DNA from: Owenia fusiformis
Taxonomy: Eukaryota; Annelida; Polychaeta; Sabellida; Oweniidae
Direction of reading: 5' to 3'
Assembly: GCA_903813345.2 (NCBI GenBank)
Contig: CAIIXF020000004.1
Coordinates: 1,092,513 to 1,156,512 of the forward strand
Length of the DNA: 64,000 bases
The stretch's first letter is position 1. Each line of letters starts with the position of its first letter. The notes below the pieces were generated by a model. It was not told where the DNA came from and did no database searches. It saw only the letters and a program-made list of their open reading frames with translations. Shown in pieces: positions 32,707 through 45,600 of this stretch. A program made the position numbers and the translations under genes.

Positions 32707-35164
32707 TTTCTCAATCGAACGGAAAATGAATGCTTTAACACTATTGCATCACATCGTGTTTGTATTGCGCAAACAAACTAAAATGTTGTCTCTGATCATG
32801 GTCCAATGTCTAAGATAATTAGGTTATCTAACTTCACTTGATTTAAAAAATAACGCAAAACAGTTATCAGAAAACGCGATGATCAAAGTCAAATTTATCA
32901 ACTTGAGTGTCGTTAAAGTTAGGACATATGCAATAAATTAACCATACTTTATGATATTCTTTCAATTAATCATATATTTAAATTACAAACAATGTATTTA
33001 CAAAACATAAAGATTGAGATAAAAAAGTTTGAATGTAAGCAATTTAAAATTCAATACATTCCGCATATTCGTCATCATATACCACCTTCCAAAAGTAAGT
33101 TTACCAGAAACTTTTATTTGATAGGGTTTTGATTCAATACATTCCTGTTAGATTTTTATACATTTGAGAGAATTCGTTATTCGTGAAACGTGCATGTAAC
33201 TCCTTAAAGGTAACATAATTTTATAAGACTGTACTGTTAATCGAAATCCCAAAGTTATACCTTCACACTACCCTACCTCGATAGCGCATGCGCGAATTTT
33301 TTGGCTTTCAATCAGGTCGCTTTTGAGTATATCGACTGCTTAGTGAAAAGGTTAATACGTTTGGTGCTCGTAGTGAGACAATATTGCTATTCGCTGAACT
33401 TCAGTCGTGCAATAGTGAAGTTCCAAGTTATATGATAGTTGAAGAAAGAATGTAAATAATATCGTTTTAAATTTTAAAATATTTGATATGTCATAGTACA
33501 CGGTACACAGCTGCAAAAGTTGATCAATACGGGGTACAAGGAATGTAAATTGTTCAATAGTACAGGGAGCGAGAAAGTAAGCTGATTATACAGACATACT
33601 ATGTCCCAATCTCATGTATATTTACGTTGCAAACAGTGAAAATAATGCTAAAAAGGCCGCCTGTTGATGCTTTGAGGTGTCATCAATTGTTATTTAATCC
33701 AAATAAAGTAAACATTATTTAGTATATTTAGACACGGGCTTTCAGGTCGTATATGCATTTTAGTCATTAAATTAACGAGAACGCTAGATTATATGTGTTA
33801 CTAGGGTATCAAATTGAAATAAAATAACAAAATTAAATATAAACACGTAAGTGATAAATGACTATCGGCTATCAGGATTAATGACTATCCGCTATTCAGA
33901 ATAATTAAAATTGCGTGAACTACATGTAAAGAATCTTTCTATATAACCCCTTGAATGGTCTAATTCACTACCGTCCTCAAAAACCGATCATTTAAAATAG
34001 TTTGTTCAAAATACCATCATGACACGACATTTTGTTCTTCACGATTTGCTGTAGAGGTAATATGACGTCGTATTTCTCTATTATTGTAAAAAAACTAATA
34101 CCAGATCGATGTAGTCTTATATGACGTGTTGAATGTCAGATGTTTTTGGATGGTATCTGCTCCAGTGATTTTGCATTTAATCATGAAACGCTCATCACAA
34201 GACACTTCGAAACAAACATTATCCTCCTTGTGACAAGAGGAAAAATGTTTCGCAATATGTTATGCCTTACGGCAAAGTAAAGATACATTTCTGGAACAAC
34301 TTTTTTGCATCTTAAGATTTTAGAAAAACAATTAATTCACAAAAGTACAGTTGAATAACATAATGGAAAACGTATCAACATATAACACGATGACACGCAG
34401 TTTAAATAACAGTTTACTGGGGTTTTGTTACATATCAATGTAACATTTTCGAAGGGAAACTTACATGCTCCCTGTACGTTGACAGAATTACTGAAATGTA
34501 TCGTGTATTGCATTAAGTTTTGCTTCACTGCGCCCACTATTATCTGTCTTTGCCTATAGTGGTTTTTTGCAAACAATATTCTACAAACTGCTTGATGAAT
34601 CAATTCTATTTCTGGTAGAATACTAAAAATAAATGTAAAATGTGTTTTACGTTCAGAAATATGGAATTAAACCCACGTCCTCCATTTGCAACTTAGCTGC
34701 ACCCTGTTTCCCTTTTAAACGTGGTCACGTGGTAGGGTAGTGTGACCTTAAAGGGTTCCCATAAGCATCCCGTATAAAAACAATATGGCGGCTCCAGGCG
34801 AATCAACTGGATCAGTCCATGTTTAAGAAATAAGGGGAGTTCTGTAAAATCCAGTTTATTGAAATTGTCTTTGAGATAAAGTAATCCGTTTATAATGATT
34901 TTGAAAACGTTATCCAAAGAGTGATTGCGTTCAAAGAATACATGTACAATAGCCAATATAAATCCTTGTATTAGAACTGCTTTGTTTCATTTGTAGGATA
35001 TTTCATATGCCAAGCTGTGTGCTAAATTACGCTATGGGGAAATTTAGATGCCAATTTTTCCTTATTATACACAAAAAGAAGATCCTGAAACTTCACCCAT
35101 AAATGTGGAATTGATTTGTCAAAATAAAAATCACCCTTTTATAAATGTGTGACGATCTATAATA
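32707..35164. other. no gene seen; weak 15-bp inverted pair
   Basis: TCACACTACCCTACC (33264) and GGTAGGGTAGTGTGA (34731) are exact inverses and might mark a ~1.5-kb element, but nothing else supports one. The stretch includes the presumed 5' flank of the acidic gene. Confidence 0.35.
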
Positions 35165-35597
35165 TACCAGGTCGATCAATAAGTTCTGAGAATTTTCCTC
35201 TAAAATCAAGAGTTTTGTGGATTTTTATTTGAAATTTTCACAGAACATGTAATATGAATTCAGCAATTAGTGTAAGAAGTTAAATGCACTTTCCACCTAT
35301 TGGGCCAAAATTATGATTACCATGGTAACTCGTGTTTTGGGTAGGCGGGGCAAGTATTTTTAACGTAAATAAATTTTTTTAACATCAAGCAACAATCTTA
35401 TGTTTCAACCAAAGCATTGGATTTCAATGAGGATTTTGTTGTTTTTATAACCATCACTATGGTAACAATTTAATATGACATCATAATTCAGGACAAATTA
35501 CATAATATTACTATTACATCATAATTCCACAACCTCAATGTACCCTGCCAAAATGGCCGCTCCAAAAGATGCTAAAAATTTGGAAGAAAATTAGGAA

Positions 35598-36815
35598 ATG
35601 TCAATACAGATGCGCAGTGCCATACGATTTTGCGTGCTTGGTGGCAAAAGTAAACAAGAAACACTCAAGGAGATGTTGGTAGCCTTTCCAGGCAGGATAT
35701 CCACTAAAACTATTTACAGATGGTATGGCAAATTCCAAAGTGGGAGAACCAGTGTAAAAGATGAAGCAAGGTCAGGAAGGCCACTATCTGTTACAAAGCC
35801 CACAAATATAATGAAGCTCAAGACTGTCCTTGATGAAGACAGGCGAATAACAATCAGGGAGTTAAGTGAAAAAGTAAACTTCAGCTATGGAAGGACACAG
35901 TACATACTGAAAGAGAAGCTCCATATGAAGCTTGTGTGTTCTAAATGGGTGCCAAAAGATCTAACCATGGACCAGAAGCAGCGCCGGGTCGATGTTGCAC
36001 AAGACTTCCTCAGACGATACCAAGTAGAGGGGGAGGCTTTCTTGGAGCGCATTATTACTGCTGATGAAGTTTACGTTTCATATTATGAGCCAGAAGGCAA
36101 GAGGGCCACAAGTGGATGGAGAACAAAGGACTCCCCTACCCCTATGACGACCATTGCTAAACTCAATCGTAGAGATGGCAAGGTTATGTTCATCATTTTC
36201 CTGGATATCTACGGGGTACTCCTGGTGCATGCAGTCGCTGAAGGACAAACCATAAAAAACAAAGACTATTATGCTATGGTAAGTTAGTGTGTGGCTATTG
36301 ATGGCCTTCAGGATCATGTCTTGCCAGAGAATTTATGTTCACTCTAGTCAAGGTAGTTCAGCTTGAATGTACATGTAGTTTAAATACATCTAGTGAGGGA
36401 ATGGTGCCCTAAAAATCACTTCTTTTTTCAGGTATTGAAACGTCATCTTAAGCGGGCTATTGCACGAAAACGCCCTGAAACAGAGCTGTCGTCATTACTT
36501 AATCATCACGACAATGCCCCGTCCCACACATCTTCGATTGTCAAAAGCACTGTATCTAATGACCTTCAGATGGAACAACTACCCCATGCTCCCTATTCAC
36601 CAGATGTTGCGATCTGTGATTTTGGTGTGTTTGGACCGATGAAAGATGAGCTGAGAGGATTCAGATATGCGAACTTTACAGACCTCCACAATGCCGTGCA
36701 AAATGCCCTGAAAAAACGTTTCCCAGATGGATTTAGGCACTTGTTCCGCCAGTTGGTTCAACGCCAGGAGAGGTGTATTAAGAACCGAGGAAATTACTTT
36801 GAACATCTTAATTGA
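35598..36815 (+). CDS. mariner transposase with one intron
   Basis: Exon 1 (35598-36278, 227 codons) ends YYAM with ATG|GTAAGT. Exon 2 (36432-36815) starts after TTTTTTCAG with VLKRHLKRAIARK. Together they give 354 residues, the usual mariner size. The N-terminal third holds helix-turn-helix motifs (STKTIYRWYGKFQSGRTS, then DRRITIRELSEKVNFS), followed by the WVPKDLT motif. The catalytic acidic residues are in ITADEVY, HHDNAPSHTS and YSPDVAICDF. By my count 35 residues separate the second and third Asp, one more than the DD34D of classical mariners. No stop or frameshift is visible, so the enzyme may be functional. A short upstream frame, MAAPKDAKNLEEN, ends just before the chosen start. The enzyme would bind the element's ends and cut and paste at TA. 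Confidence 0.88.
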
Positions 36816-36820
36816 ACCCC

Positions 36821-37250
36821 CTTGACATCTTACTAGGACTATATGACCAACCCTACTGCAGGAAGCAGCTCAGAACTATATTTATAATTGATTTATAAAT
36901 GATTTATTTACATTTTATGCGCTTTACTTCTGACATTAAAATTATTTGCCCCGCCTACCCAAAACACAAGTTACCATAGTAACCATATTTTTGGTCCAAT
37001 AAAAGGAAAGTAAGAAAAACTTGGTACACTACCAACTTGACATCTTACTAGGACTATATGACCAACCCTACTGCAGGAAGCAGCTCAGAACTATATTTAT
37101 AATTGATTTATAAATGATTTATTTACATTTTATGCGCTTTACTTCTGACATTAAAATTATTTGCCCCGCCTACCCAAAACACAAGTTACCATAGTAACCA
37201 TATTTTTGGTCCAATAAAAGGAAAGTAAGAAAAACTTGGTACACTAATTG
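36821..37250 (+). repeat. 215-bp tandem duplication in the mariner 3' part
   Basis: CTTGACATCTTACTAGGACT starts at 36821 and again at 37036; the two copies are almost identical to their ends. This sets the duplication apart from the terminal inverted repeats. Confidence 0.92.
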
Positions 37251-37349
37251 CTGAATACATTCTACATATTCTGTGAAAATTTCATTCAAAAAGTCACAAA
37301 ACTCTTGATTTTAGAGGGAAATTCTCAGAACTTATTGATCGACCTGGTA

Positions 37350-38734
37350 CTTATGCTATATAACAGTTAGAGGTGTTGACACAACGACCTCGAATCTGTG
37401 AACCCTTGAGTATTATTCCGGGATCGGGCCTTTTATACTAAACGGTGAGCAACACCAGAAACGAGCATTCGATTTGCTAAACGATATGCGTCACCCTTTA
37501 AGGTTTTTAAGTTCGTTCACATTAGGAAATATTTTAGGTAATGAATGACCCGGGTGTTACCTCTTGTCCTCTGACATCACGAGTAGTCATGTGATCTGTA
37601 TTCAGGGATTTATCATTCTGACAAGCTTTGCACATATATCCTACTCCCCTTGACAGACTGTTACATTTTCGTAAATCTAAATATTGCACATTTATTATAT
37701 ACTAAGTGCAACCACAAACTGCGTTATTTTTATAAATGTAGATTTTATTTCATTACTTTTAGACTAGTCATGCATATATTATTTCATTATGTATTTACAA
37801 AGATAAGTTCGTCGGTAACAATATCTATTTACATAATTTTCTTGTAAAGATAAAACGCTTTCATAAAAACAAAATCTAAATAATTGAATAAAATAGGTCT
37901 AGTATAATATAATAATAATACAAAGGAAGTTGGTGTTCTTCCTTTGTTTTTTTTACTTCACCTGTTTTTTAAATCTGGTTGTTTTATTTCATAATACAGA
38001 ACATCTGTAAAAATGATTTATGTGAACTGTATAAAAACTGGTATGTACACTGAATGATATATTACTATAAGTACAGTAGCACTAATATACATTTATATAT
38101 TGATGGTACCAATATGAATGTTCAATGTTAATTATGAATTGGATATCAATGAATAGGTTGCACATGTTCAGAGAGCCATTTTAATGTGCGTCATTATTAG
38201 TTGTCGAATCTCCATATTAGGTAGTTTAAGCTTGCATATAAAATCGAAACGCCCAACCTATACGGTATAGGCATGACCAATCGCCCATACAAATACTTTG
38301 CTTAAATATTTTGCGTTCACGCTTATATTGTGAAAAAGATTGCAAGCTTAAACTCCCTATTAATATTTCTATGGTTTGATCTTTTTGACCTAACTAGATG
38401 CTGACTGACTGATGCAGAAATATTTATGTCATCAAATAAGGTATTAAACAATACAAAAAATGTACTTGATCCAATATTAAAAAATCTGTACCCTTTATAA
38501 AGGTTACTCAATATATTTATTACTCAATGTATTCAAACATTTGCTATATACTTTCATGAAGTTCAATATACATTACATCTATATATTCATACAAGTTATT
38601 GTACATTTTGTACATCAGATGGCTCTGATATTTCTGTTCTTATGTACAATATTGACATACATAGTTTAAAATATAAGTGACTCACCCATGAGCAGTACAT
38701 AACGAGGGAAATATGTAGTAAAAGGGGTTGATAA
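37350..38734. other. no feature seen
   Basis: AT-rich sequence between the mariner and the 3' end of the DOCK gene. A minus-strand AATAAA (TTTATT on the plus strand near 38516) could serve DOCK polyadenylation; this is speculative. Confidence 0.35.
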
Positions 38735-39540
38735 GACCATACTTGAAGTACCTGATTGTATATTATCAACACAGAACTTGTATATGTAGCCGCTGTATGT
38801 ATATAATAAAATTACATGTCCCTCATTGTTCCAGTTGAATAGAAGTCCAGGGAGTTGATTACATAGTACTCGTAGTACCCGATTGTATATGATAAAAGGG
38901 TTTGATGTAGTACTTTTAGCCCATGTTTGTATATGATCAAATTACACAGTGTTTGTTCCAGTTGAATATGAATTCCAGGGATTTAATTACATAGCACTTT
39001 TAGTCCCTGATTGTATATGATCAACACAGTACTTGTAGGCCCTATATGTATATAATCAAATTACACGGTGCTCCCTGTTCCTGTTGATTTATGAAGTTCA
39101 TGGGGTTGATTACATAGTACTTGTAATACCCTATTGTATTTGATCAACACAGTACTTGTAGTGACTGTATGTATATGATCAAATTACATAGTGCTTGTTG
39201 TTCCAGTTGAATATGAAGTCCATGGGGTTGATTACATAGTACTTGTAGTAAGGATTGTATATGATCAACACAGTACTTGTAGCCCATGAATATATATAAT
39301 CAAATTACACAGTGCTGCAGTTCCTGTTGAATATAAAGTCCAGGGGGTTGATTACACACTACTTGTAATACCCGATTGTATTTGATCAACACAGTACTTG
39401 TAGTGACTGTATGTATATGATCAAATTACACAGTACTCGTTGTTCCAGTCGAATATGAAGTCCAGGGGGTTGATTACATGGTACTTGTAGTGACTGTATG
39501 TATATGATCAAATTACACAGTGCTTGTTGTTCCAGTTGAA
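38735..39540 (-). repeat. ~120-bp array copying the DOCK C-terminal codons and stop
   Basis: About six to seven diverged units of about 120 bp. Each contains CAAATTACACAGTGCTTGTT and GTTCCAGTTGAA, which on the minus strand read Ser-Thr-Gly-Thr-Thr-Ser-Thr-Val-stop as in the true last exon (39513-39602), followed by shared 3' untranslated sequence with CATATACA-rich stretches. Since the true stop comes first, the copies would lie in the 3' untranslated region. Confidence 0.85.
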
Positions 39541-39602
39541 CTTATCACATTGAAGAAAGTCAAAGATGATCTGCTCCCTATACTCGCATCGCCGTCCATC
39601 AA
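39513..39602 (-). CDS. DOCK terminal exon k
   Basis: 90 nt of coding after TTCACTTCAG. It encodes [20 protein letters not shown] then SSTGTTSTV and TAA. SLxxFNxIS and the Ser/Thr-rich end resemble vertebrate DOCK9 tails. Its last ~27 coding bases are copied in the array downstream. Confidence 0.88.
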   Translation of the reverse strand: MMDGDASIGSRSSLTFFNVISSTGTTSTV

Positions 39603-42600
39603 CTGAAGTGAATTAAACAAATGAACATTATACAAATAAACAGGTTAAAGAATCATGTATTGACAAGGATAATCTGTAAATCAGTGGATATATATAGGTT
39701 ATTTAGGGATTGAATATGGGTTTTATTCCGAGGGACAATATGATATTGACAGAAGGGTTATATGATATGTCACCGGGAAAAAATAACCGGGAAATTGAAA
39801 ATAGGTTAATATGCTCCAATACGACTTTTTCACAGGGACAATACGATTTTTTCATGTAATACGCTCCAATACGTTTTTTTTCCAGGGGACAATACGATTT
39901 TTTCATGTAACACGATTCAATACAATTTTTATTCCTATATATTTCCCTGGGAAAACAGTAGTATTATGGAATAAAAAGTAGTTATTCTTCAGGAGGGATT
40001 TGATATGGGAATATCACAAGGATGATATCAATATCGATATCATCAGAGGGATATTACCAATATTATCCCAATAGGTGAATAACAACCTTATACCATGGTC
40101 AAGAGTAAAAATGATCTTTGAAAAAAGGAAAAATTTCTAATTTGGGGATGAAATGTAAAATTTTTGAATTTACCCAGGGTGATTTCAATATCAACCTTGA
40201 TATCATCCCTCTAATCCTGATATCAACCCTGATATCATCCCTCTAATCCTAATATCAACCCTGATATCATCCCTCTAATCTCAATATCATCCCTGATATC
40301 GTCCCTGTCCCAAATATGTGATTTATCATGATCACTTGCTATTATATACCTGATATTGCTCTGACCATGGTATAAATAGAGGATATCCTATGATTTATGA
40401 GTGATATGATTTTTTTTCACGAATGGATATGATATCTGCACGAGCGAGCGTAGCGAGAGAGTGCAGATATCAATATACATGAGTGGATTAAAATCATATC
40501 AAGAGTAAATCATAGGATGTTCTTTTTATTCCATAGTTTAAGTCATCATCAGAATGTTGACACTAATAGCCTCGTTTTTAGTCTGAAGTAGCAAAAATCC
40601 ATAATTCATAGCATACGGCGCTGTATCTCATACTTGAGAGGGTTTTGGGTAGATATCACCCAGGAATATACAGGGTGTTCCAAAAGTAACAGGACTGGTG
40701 CTGGCATTTTGTTAAATATGCACCAATCGTCTTCAAAATTTTACAAAATGTACTTTCATGTATCGTTACTAAAACTGCAAAGTTTCGATAAAAAATGTGT
40801 AACTCAGGTAGACTTATGGTTGCTATGGTAACATGACATCACAATACCCGGGGCAACATTCCACGCAGAAAGTTACATTAAGACAGAAAGAGACATTAAG
40901 CATTTTGTACATCCCATATCAAAGTTAAAATGCAACAACTGGTGGGAATTACATTTGTTTTACATAATTTGATATTCCTATGTATCCTATGTACTTTGAA
41001 AAATAGGCTCCTCTTTGGTCAGTAGAAGAGTAGCACTCTGTATCCATGACTCAAACACATGATTGAATCCATTTGAGGACATGTCACCCATGGTCCTTGG
41101 AGAAGGTCATTCTCATTTTTTTAAAGATCTTACAGCTCTGATTAGATTTCCATTCTCCATATAAGTAAAAATTGGATGTTGCATGATCAGAAGAGTATGG
41201 TGCATGGTTTTAGAACTCAAGACCTAGCTCCTCTATAGCTGCATGGTCTTTAATGGTGACCTGCGGGCATGCGTGTTATCAAGGTGGATGACTGGCTTCA
41301 AATTGGGTCTTTTAAAAAACTCAACCATGAATTGTTCAGACTGTACTTCATAGTGATATTCTAGGAAATTGAATAAATATAATTATAATGAAATTATACT
41401 TGAATCTGAGTTTTATAGCAACACCTTTACAACAAAGCAACTCATAAAATAAACAAGAAATGTTGTATTATAATAGGTGAATTAGATACTTTCTTCAGTA
41501 ATACAAAAATGTTAGATATCACATTTTCAGAAAAAATCGTTGCCCCGGGTATTGTGATGTCATGTTACTATAGTAACCACAACTCTACCCGCATTTCATC
41601 ATTTTTTCTGAAACTATACAATGGTAGTTGCAATACTTCAAAGTACAATTTGTGAACATTTGAAGACAATCGGTGCAAAATTGACAAAATGCCAGTACCA
41701 GTCCTGTTACTTTTGGAACACCCTGTATATCGTATCTGAGGAGCGGGCAGGATATATTGTATATGTCCCGCTCCAGGCCAAATGCGGGCAGATATAATAT
41801 ATCCATCCTGCTCCCGTGAATTTTTCAAAAGTTTAAAAAAGTTTAAATATCAAAAGTTTTAATTTTTAAATTTTAAAATTTAATTTTTTTAAGTTTAAAT
41901 GTTACAATTTCATTGTATTGAACAAAAAGAATATTACGAAAATGTTAAATATAAATATCTTGTCATTTGAAAAAGGTGGAAAAGGTTATATCTACCCTAA
42001 ACCCATTCAAGTATGAGATACACCAGTTATGCACGGTTGGTTTGGATACATGGAATATCCCTTGGGATATACAATACATCTTCCCTCGGTCCCTTCGGTC
42101 CCTCGGGAAGATATATTGTATATCCCTCGGGATATTCCCTGTATCCAAAACCTCCCAGTGCATAACCCCTATGTATGTCATGGCTAAAACACTGTATGCT
42201 ATGGTTTAGTGAAAATTTGTCAAAAATATCATATTTTACCACTGATTACAAAAATACCGTTTTTATTTTGACATGTTATCCTATGAATATCATGGTAACT
42301 GTGGAATAAAAGGCAATAGCAATTTGGTTTAAAATATATCAAACATGCTTCAAAAATTGTAATAGTTCAATGACTTACTATTTCCCCAAACATATCTTGT
42401 AGTTTTTCCACCATGTCGTGAAAGTTTGTCCTGAGTGATTCATGGTACTCGTACTGGTCTGATTGTATAAGGTCACTATTCAACTCCAGAGCAGCACTAC
42501 ATACACGCACAAACTTCCTGTAAAGTTAAATAAATCAGTTATCATTAGTTCAACAAGTTTATACTTTTGTCCTAAGGAATCATAGTAAACTTCTGACCAT

Positions 42601-45600
42601 CCCTCCATAGTTTTATCAATATTTAATGTGGTTTAGAAGTTATTTGTATTGAAACACTAAAAATGTACGTTGGATATGTAAGATACTATATTTAACAAAC
42701 CTCATGCACACAAATCAGTGTCTAGTGGTCAATATCAATGTACAGCCATTAACAAAATATTGTATCATCTTGAACAGGTATTATATCATGAAAAATGAAT
42801 TTATACGGAGATGGTGTTATCAGAGAATAAGGGAATATTAATTGTATTATTATATGAAGATCAGGCCAAAACCAACAAAAACAGGCCCACTTACATTGAT
42901 ATTCTCCTAAAACAATTTTTCCAACAATAGATATACTGTACGCCCAGTTAATTTCGTGAGTTTTAATTTCGCGAATTCGTTGAAAACAAAATTTCGCGAA
43001 TTTCACAAGTTTAAAATTCATTATTCTCGGAATTCACGAGCTATGTAAACCAAGTTAGATGTACAGTAATTGCACTTACCTGATGTCATATTTAGATTTA
43101 AATATTGAGATTTACAATTACTATGATCTTTGTCATCCGCAAGCTGCATATCAACCTCTATTGCATCGTCATTTTTGGTTTTAAAGCCAAGAAACTGTAC
43201 ACTAGGGCAATCTGTACGAGGTTTGATTTTGAGGTTCGGTCTTTGCACATTAAATCAAGCAATTTAGTTGGTTCAAAACACTAACAATTTTTGGGGATTA
43301 AATCTGCAGTTTCGCAACGATAAATTTTTGCAATTTTACAATACTCACGAAACTAAATTACACGCGAAAAATACCGGGCGTACAGTATGTATTATGCACT
43401 CACTTGAACATTTCTTTGAGAATCTTCACTTTGTCCATGTCAAATTTATGTACAACTGCCTTTTCAAGGAAGGCCGTGGCATAAGCCAATGGTCCAGCAT
43501 TCACCTTGAAACCAAAAATCATTTATTCCATGTATTTACAGATCAAATTCAAGGTTTTGAATGGTAGGGGTGGGGTTAGACTATCTTCTTGAATGTCAAG
43601 ACATTTCCATTTGTGCAAATCAATACACACAATACTATACAATCAAGGGGTAACGTTATATTTAAAGGTAAAACATGTATCAACAATTGCATATTTTACT
43701 GTATTAGGGCTAACAGAGATAATATACATTTTACAGGAATTTCAGATTATATGTATGGATAATATGAATCATAACATACTGTTGCGCTGACACTTCCTTG
43801 TAACTTCAATTGCAGTTTGATTAGATCAGGTGTCTCCATGGCGATGATAGCAACAAGTTCATTGACCTTGGTCTGTATCTCATCAATGGCGACCTCTATT
43901 GGTGTTAGTTCCACCTCATGGTGGTACGCGACTAAGATGCGCTTCTTCAGGTATGGGAACGAATGATTTGCTATAACATCAAACAAAACTGCCTTCATGT
44001 GCAATTCTAGAGATTCTTAGAGTATGGATTGAAAGGTGTAAGGTTTATCATTTAAAAATTTATCTGGCATGTTATCCGACCCAAACTAGAAAAACAGCAA
44101 CTCCACGGAGTAGCAAATCCCACCGAACAAAATATGTTAATGTATATAAAATTTGAAGTTAATCCGTCCAATGGTATTTGAGTTATCAAAGATTACCTTT
44201 TTTATTAAAAATGGCTTTGAAATTTCTTCTGAACCAAATCTCCTTTTCCCCTAAATATCAGCATATAAAATTGGAACTAAATCCATCCACTGGTATTGAG
44301 TTATCAATAATTACGTTTTTTTACGAAAAATAGCGGCCATTTTGAAATTCAGTGGCCATCTTGAAAATGTCTACTTGATCAGAACTTTTTTGTCTCTAGG
44401 CATCAGCATATAGAATTTGAACCAAATCCATCCACTGGTATTTGAGTTATCAAAGATTATGTTCTATTATGAAAAATGGTGGCTATTTTGAAACTTAGCT
44501 CCCATCTTGAAAATCCCTTCTCAAGCAGAGCTCCTATATCCATAGGCATCAGTATGTAAAATTTGAACCAAATTCATTCAATGGTATTTAAGTTATCAAA
44601 GATAACATTTTTTACGAAAAATGGCCGTGATTTTGAAATGTGGTGGCCATTTTGAAAATGTCTTCTTGAGCAAGGCTCCTTTGTACCCAGGCAACAGCAC
44701 ATAAAATTTGAACCAAATCCATCCACAAGTATTTGAGTTATCAAAGATTATATTTTTTCCGAAAAATGGCCGCCATTTTGAATTCAGCCGCCATATTGAA
44801 AATTCCTTCTTGAGCGGAAGTCCTACACCCATAAAGCATAAGCCTATAAAATTTGAATAAAATCCATCAACCGGTATTTGAGTTATTGCCTGGACACACG
44901 AAGGGATGGAAGAACGGACGGACGAACAGCTTTTCTATATCCCCCTCGAACTTCGTTCGGTGGGAGAATTAACTGGTAACTGCCATCTCAGTTATTGGAT
45001 GATTTGTATAAATCTTTATTTATTATGCATTCATCTGTTTATCACATATCAAACATGATTAGAGGCAAATAAACATATAATATCAACCAATACATCAAAA
45101 TTGTTAATATTGACTCACTTCTTAGTATGGTTCTGCGCTTGTATTGATCATGGACGGCGCCGTGGGCCTTGTCAGACTTTGTAAATGGTGTCTCAAACAT
45201 AAATCTTTGTATATTATTGTTCCTTTCAAAATCTGTAAGCCGTGTCTGAAGTTCTTTCTCATCAAAGTAGGGAGTGACATATGTGATTTGAATGTAGGCG
45301 TATCTTGAGTCAAGATCTTTTTGATTCACCTAAGAATGAGAAATATTTTTGATATCCTGAGGTTGTATTATACAATACCGGGAAAAAGACTATAATGAGT
45401 GTAGCACTCAATTTAGTGTATTCCTTCTTCCGCACCTTAAGATTTACAACCTAGTAGTAGCATGAACTGAAATCCCAGTCTCAATCAGGTTTCCAAAAAA
45501 TACTTAACTACATGTATATTGCAATTATTTACAGATATATTTCTTGGACATGAAATTTACTTTAATATTATGGCATTAAGCATTACAAACCATGAACAAG

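Larger units (their letters stand above)
35167..37347 (+). mobile_element. full-length mariner-type transposon
   Basis: The element is flanked by TA (35165-35166 and 37348-37349). Its ends CCAGGTCGATCAATAAGTTC and GAACTTATTGATCGACCTGG are inverted for at least 55 bases with about one mismatch. A second inverted block lies further in: TTGGGTAGGCGGGGCAA near 35338 against TTGCCCCGCCTACCCAA near 36946. A transposase gene fills the middle. The 215-bp segment 36821-37035 is repeated head-to-tail at 37036-37250. Confidence 0.93.

Noticed and set aside
33262-34749. 1.5-kb transposon with TCACACTACCCTACC ends
   Set aside because: Only 15 bases pair, there is no target duplication and no internal signal.
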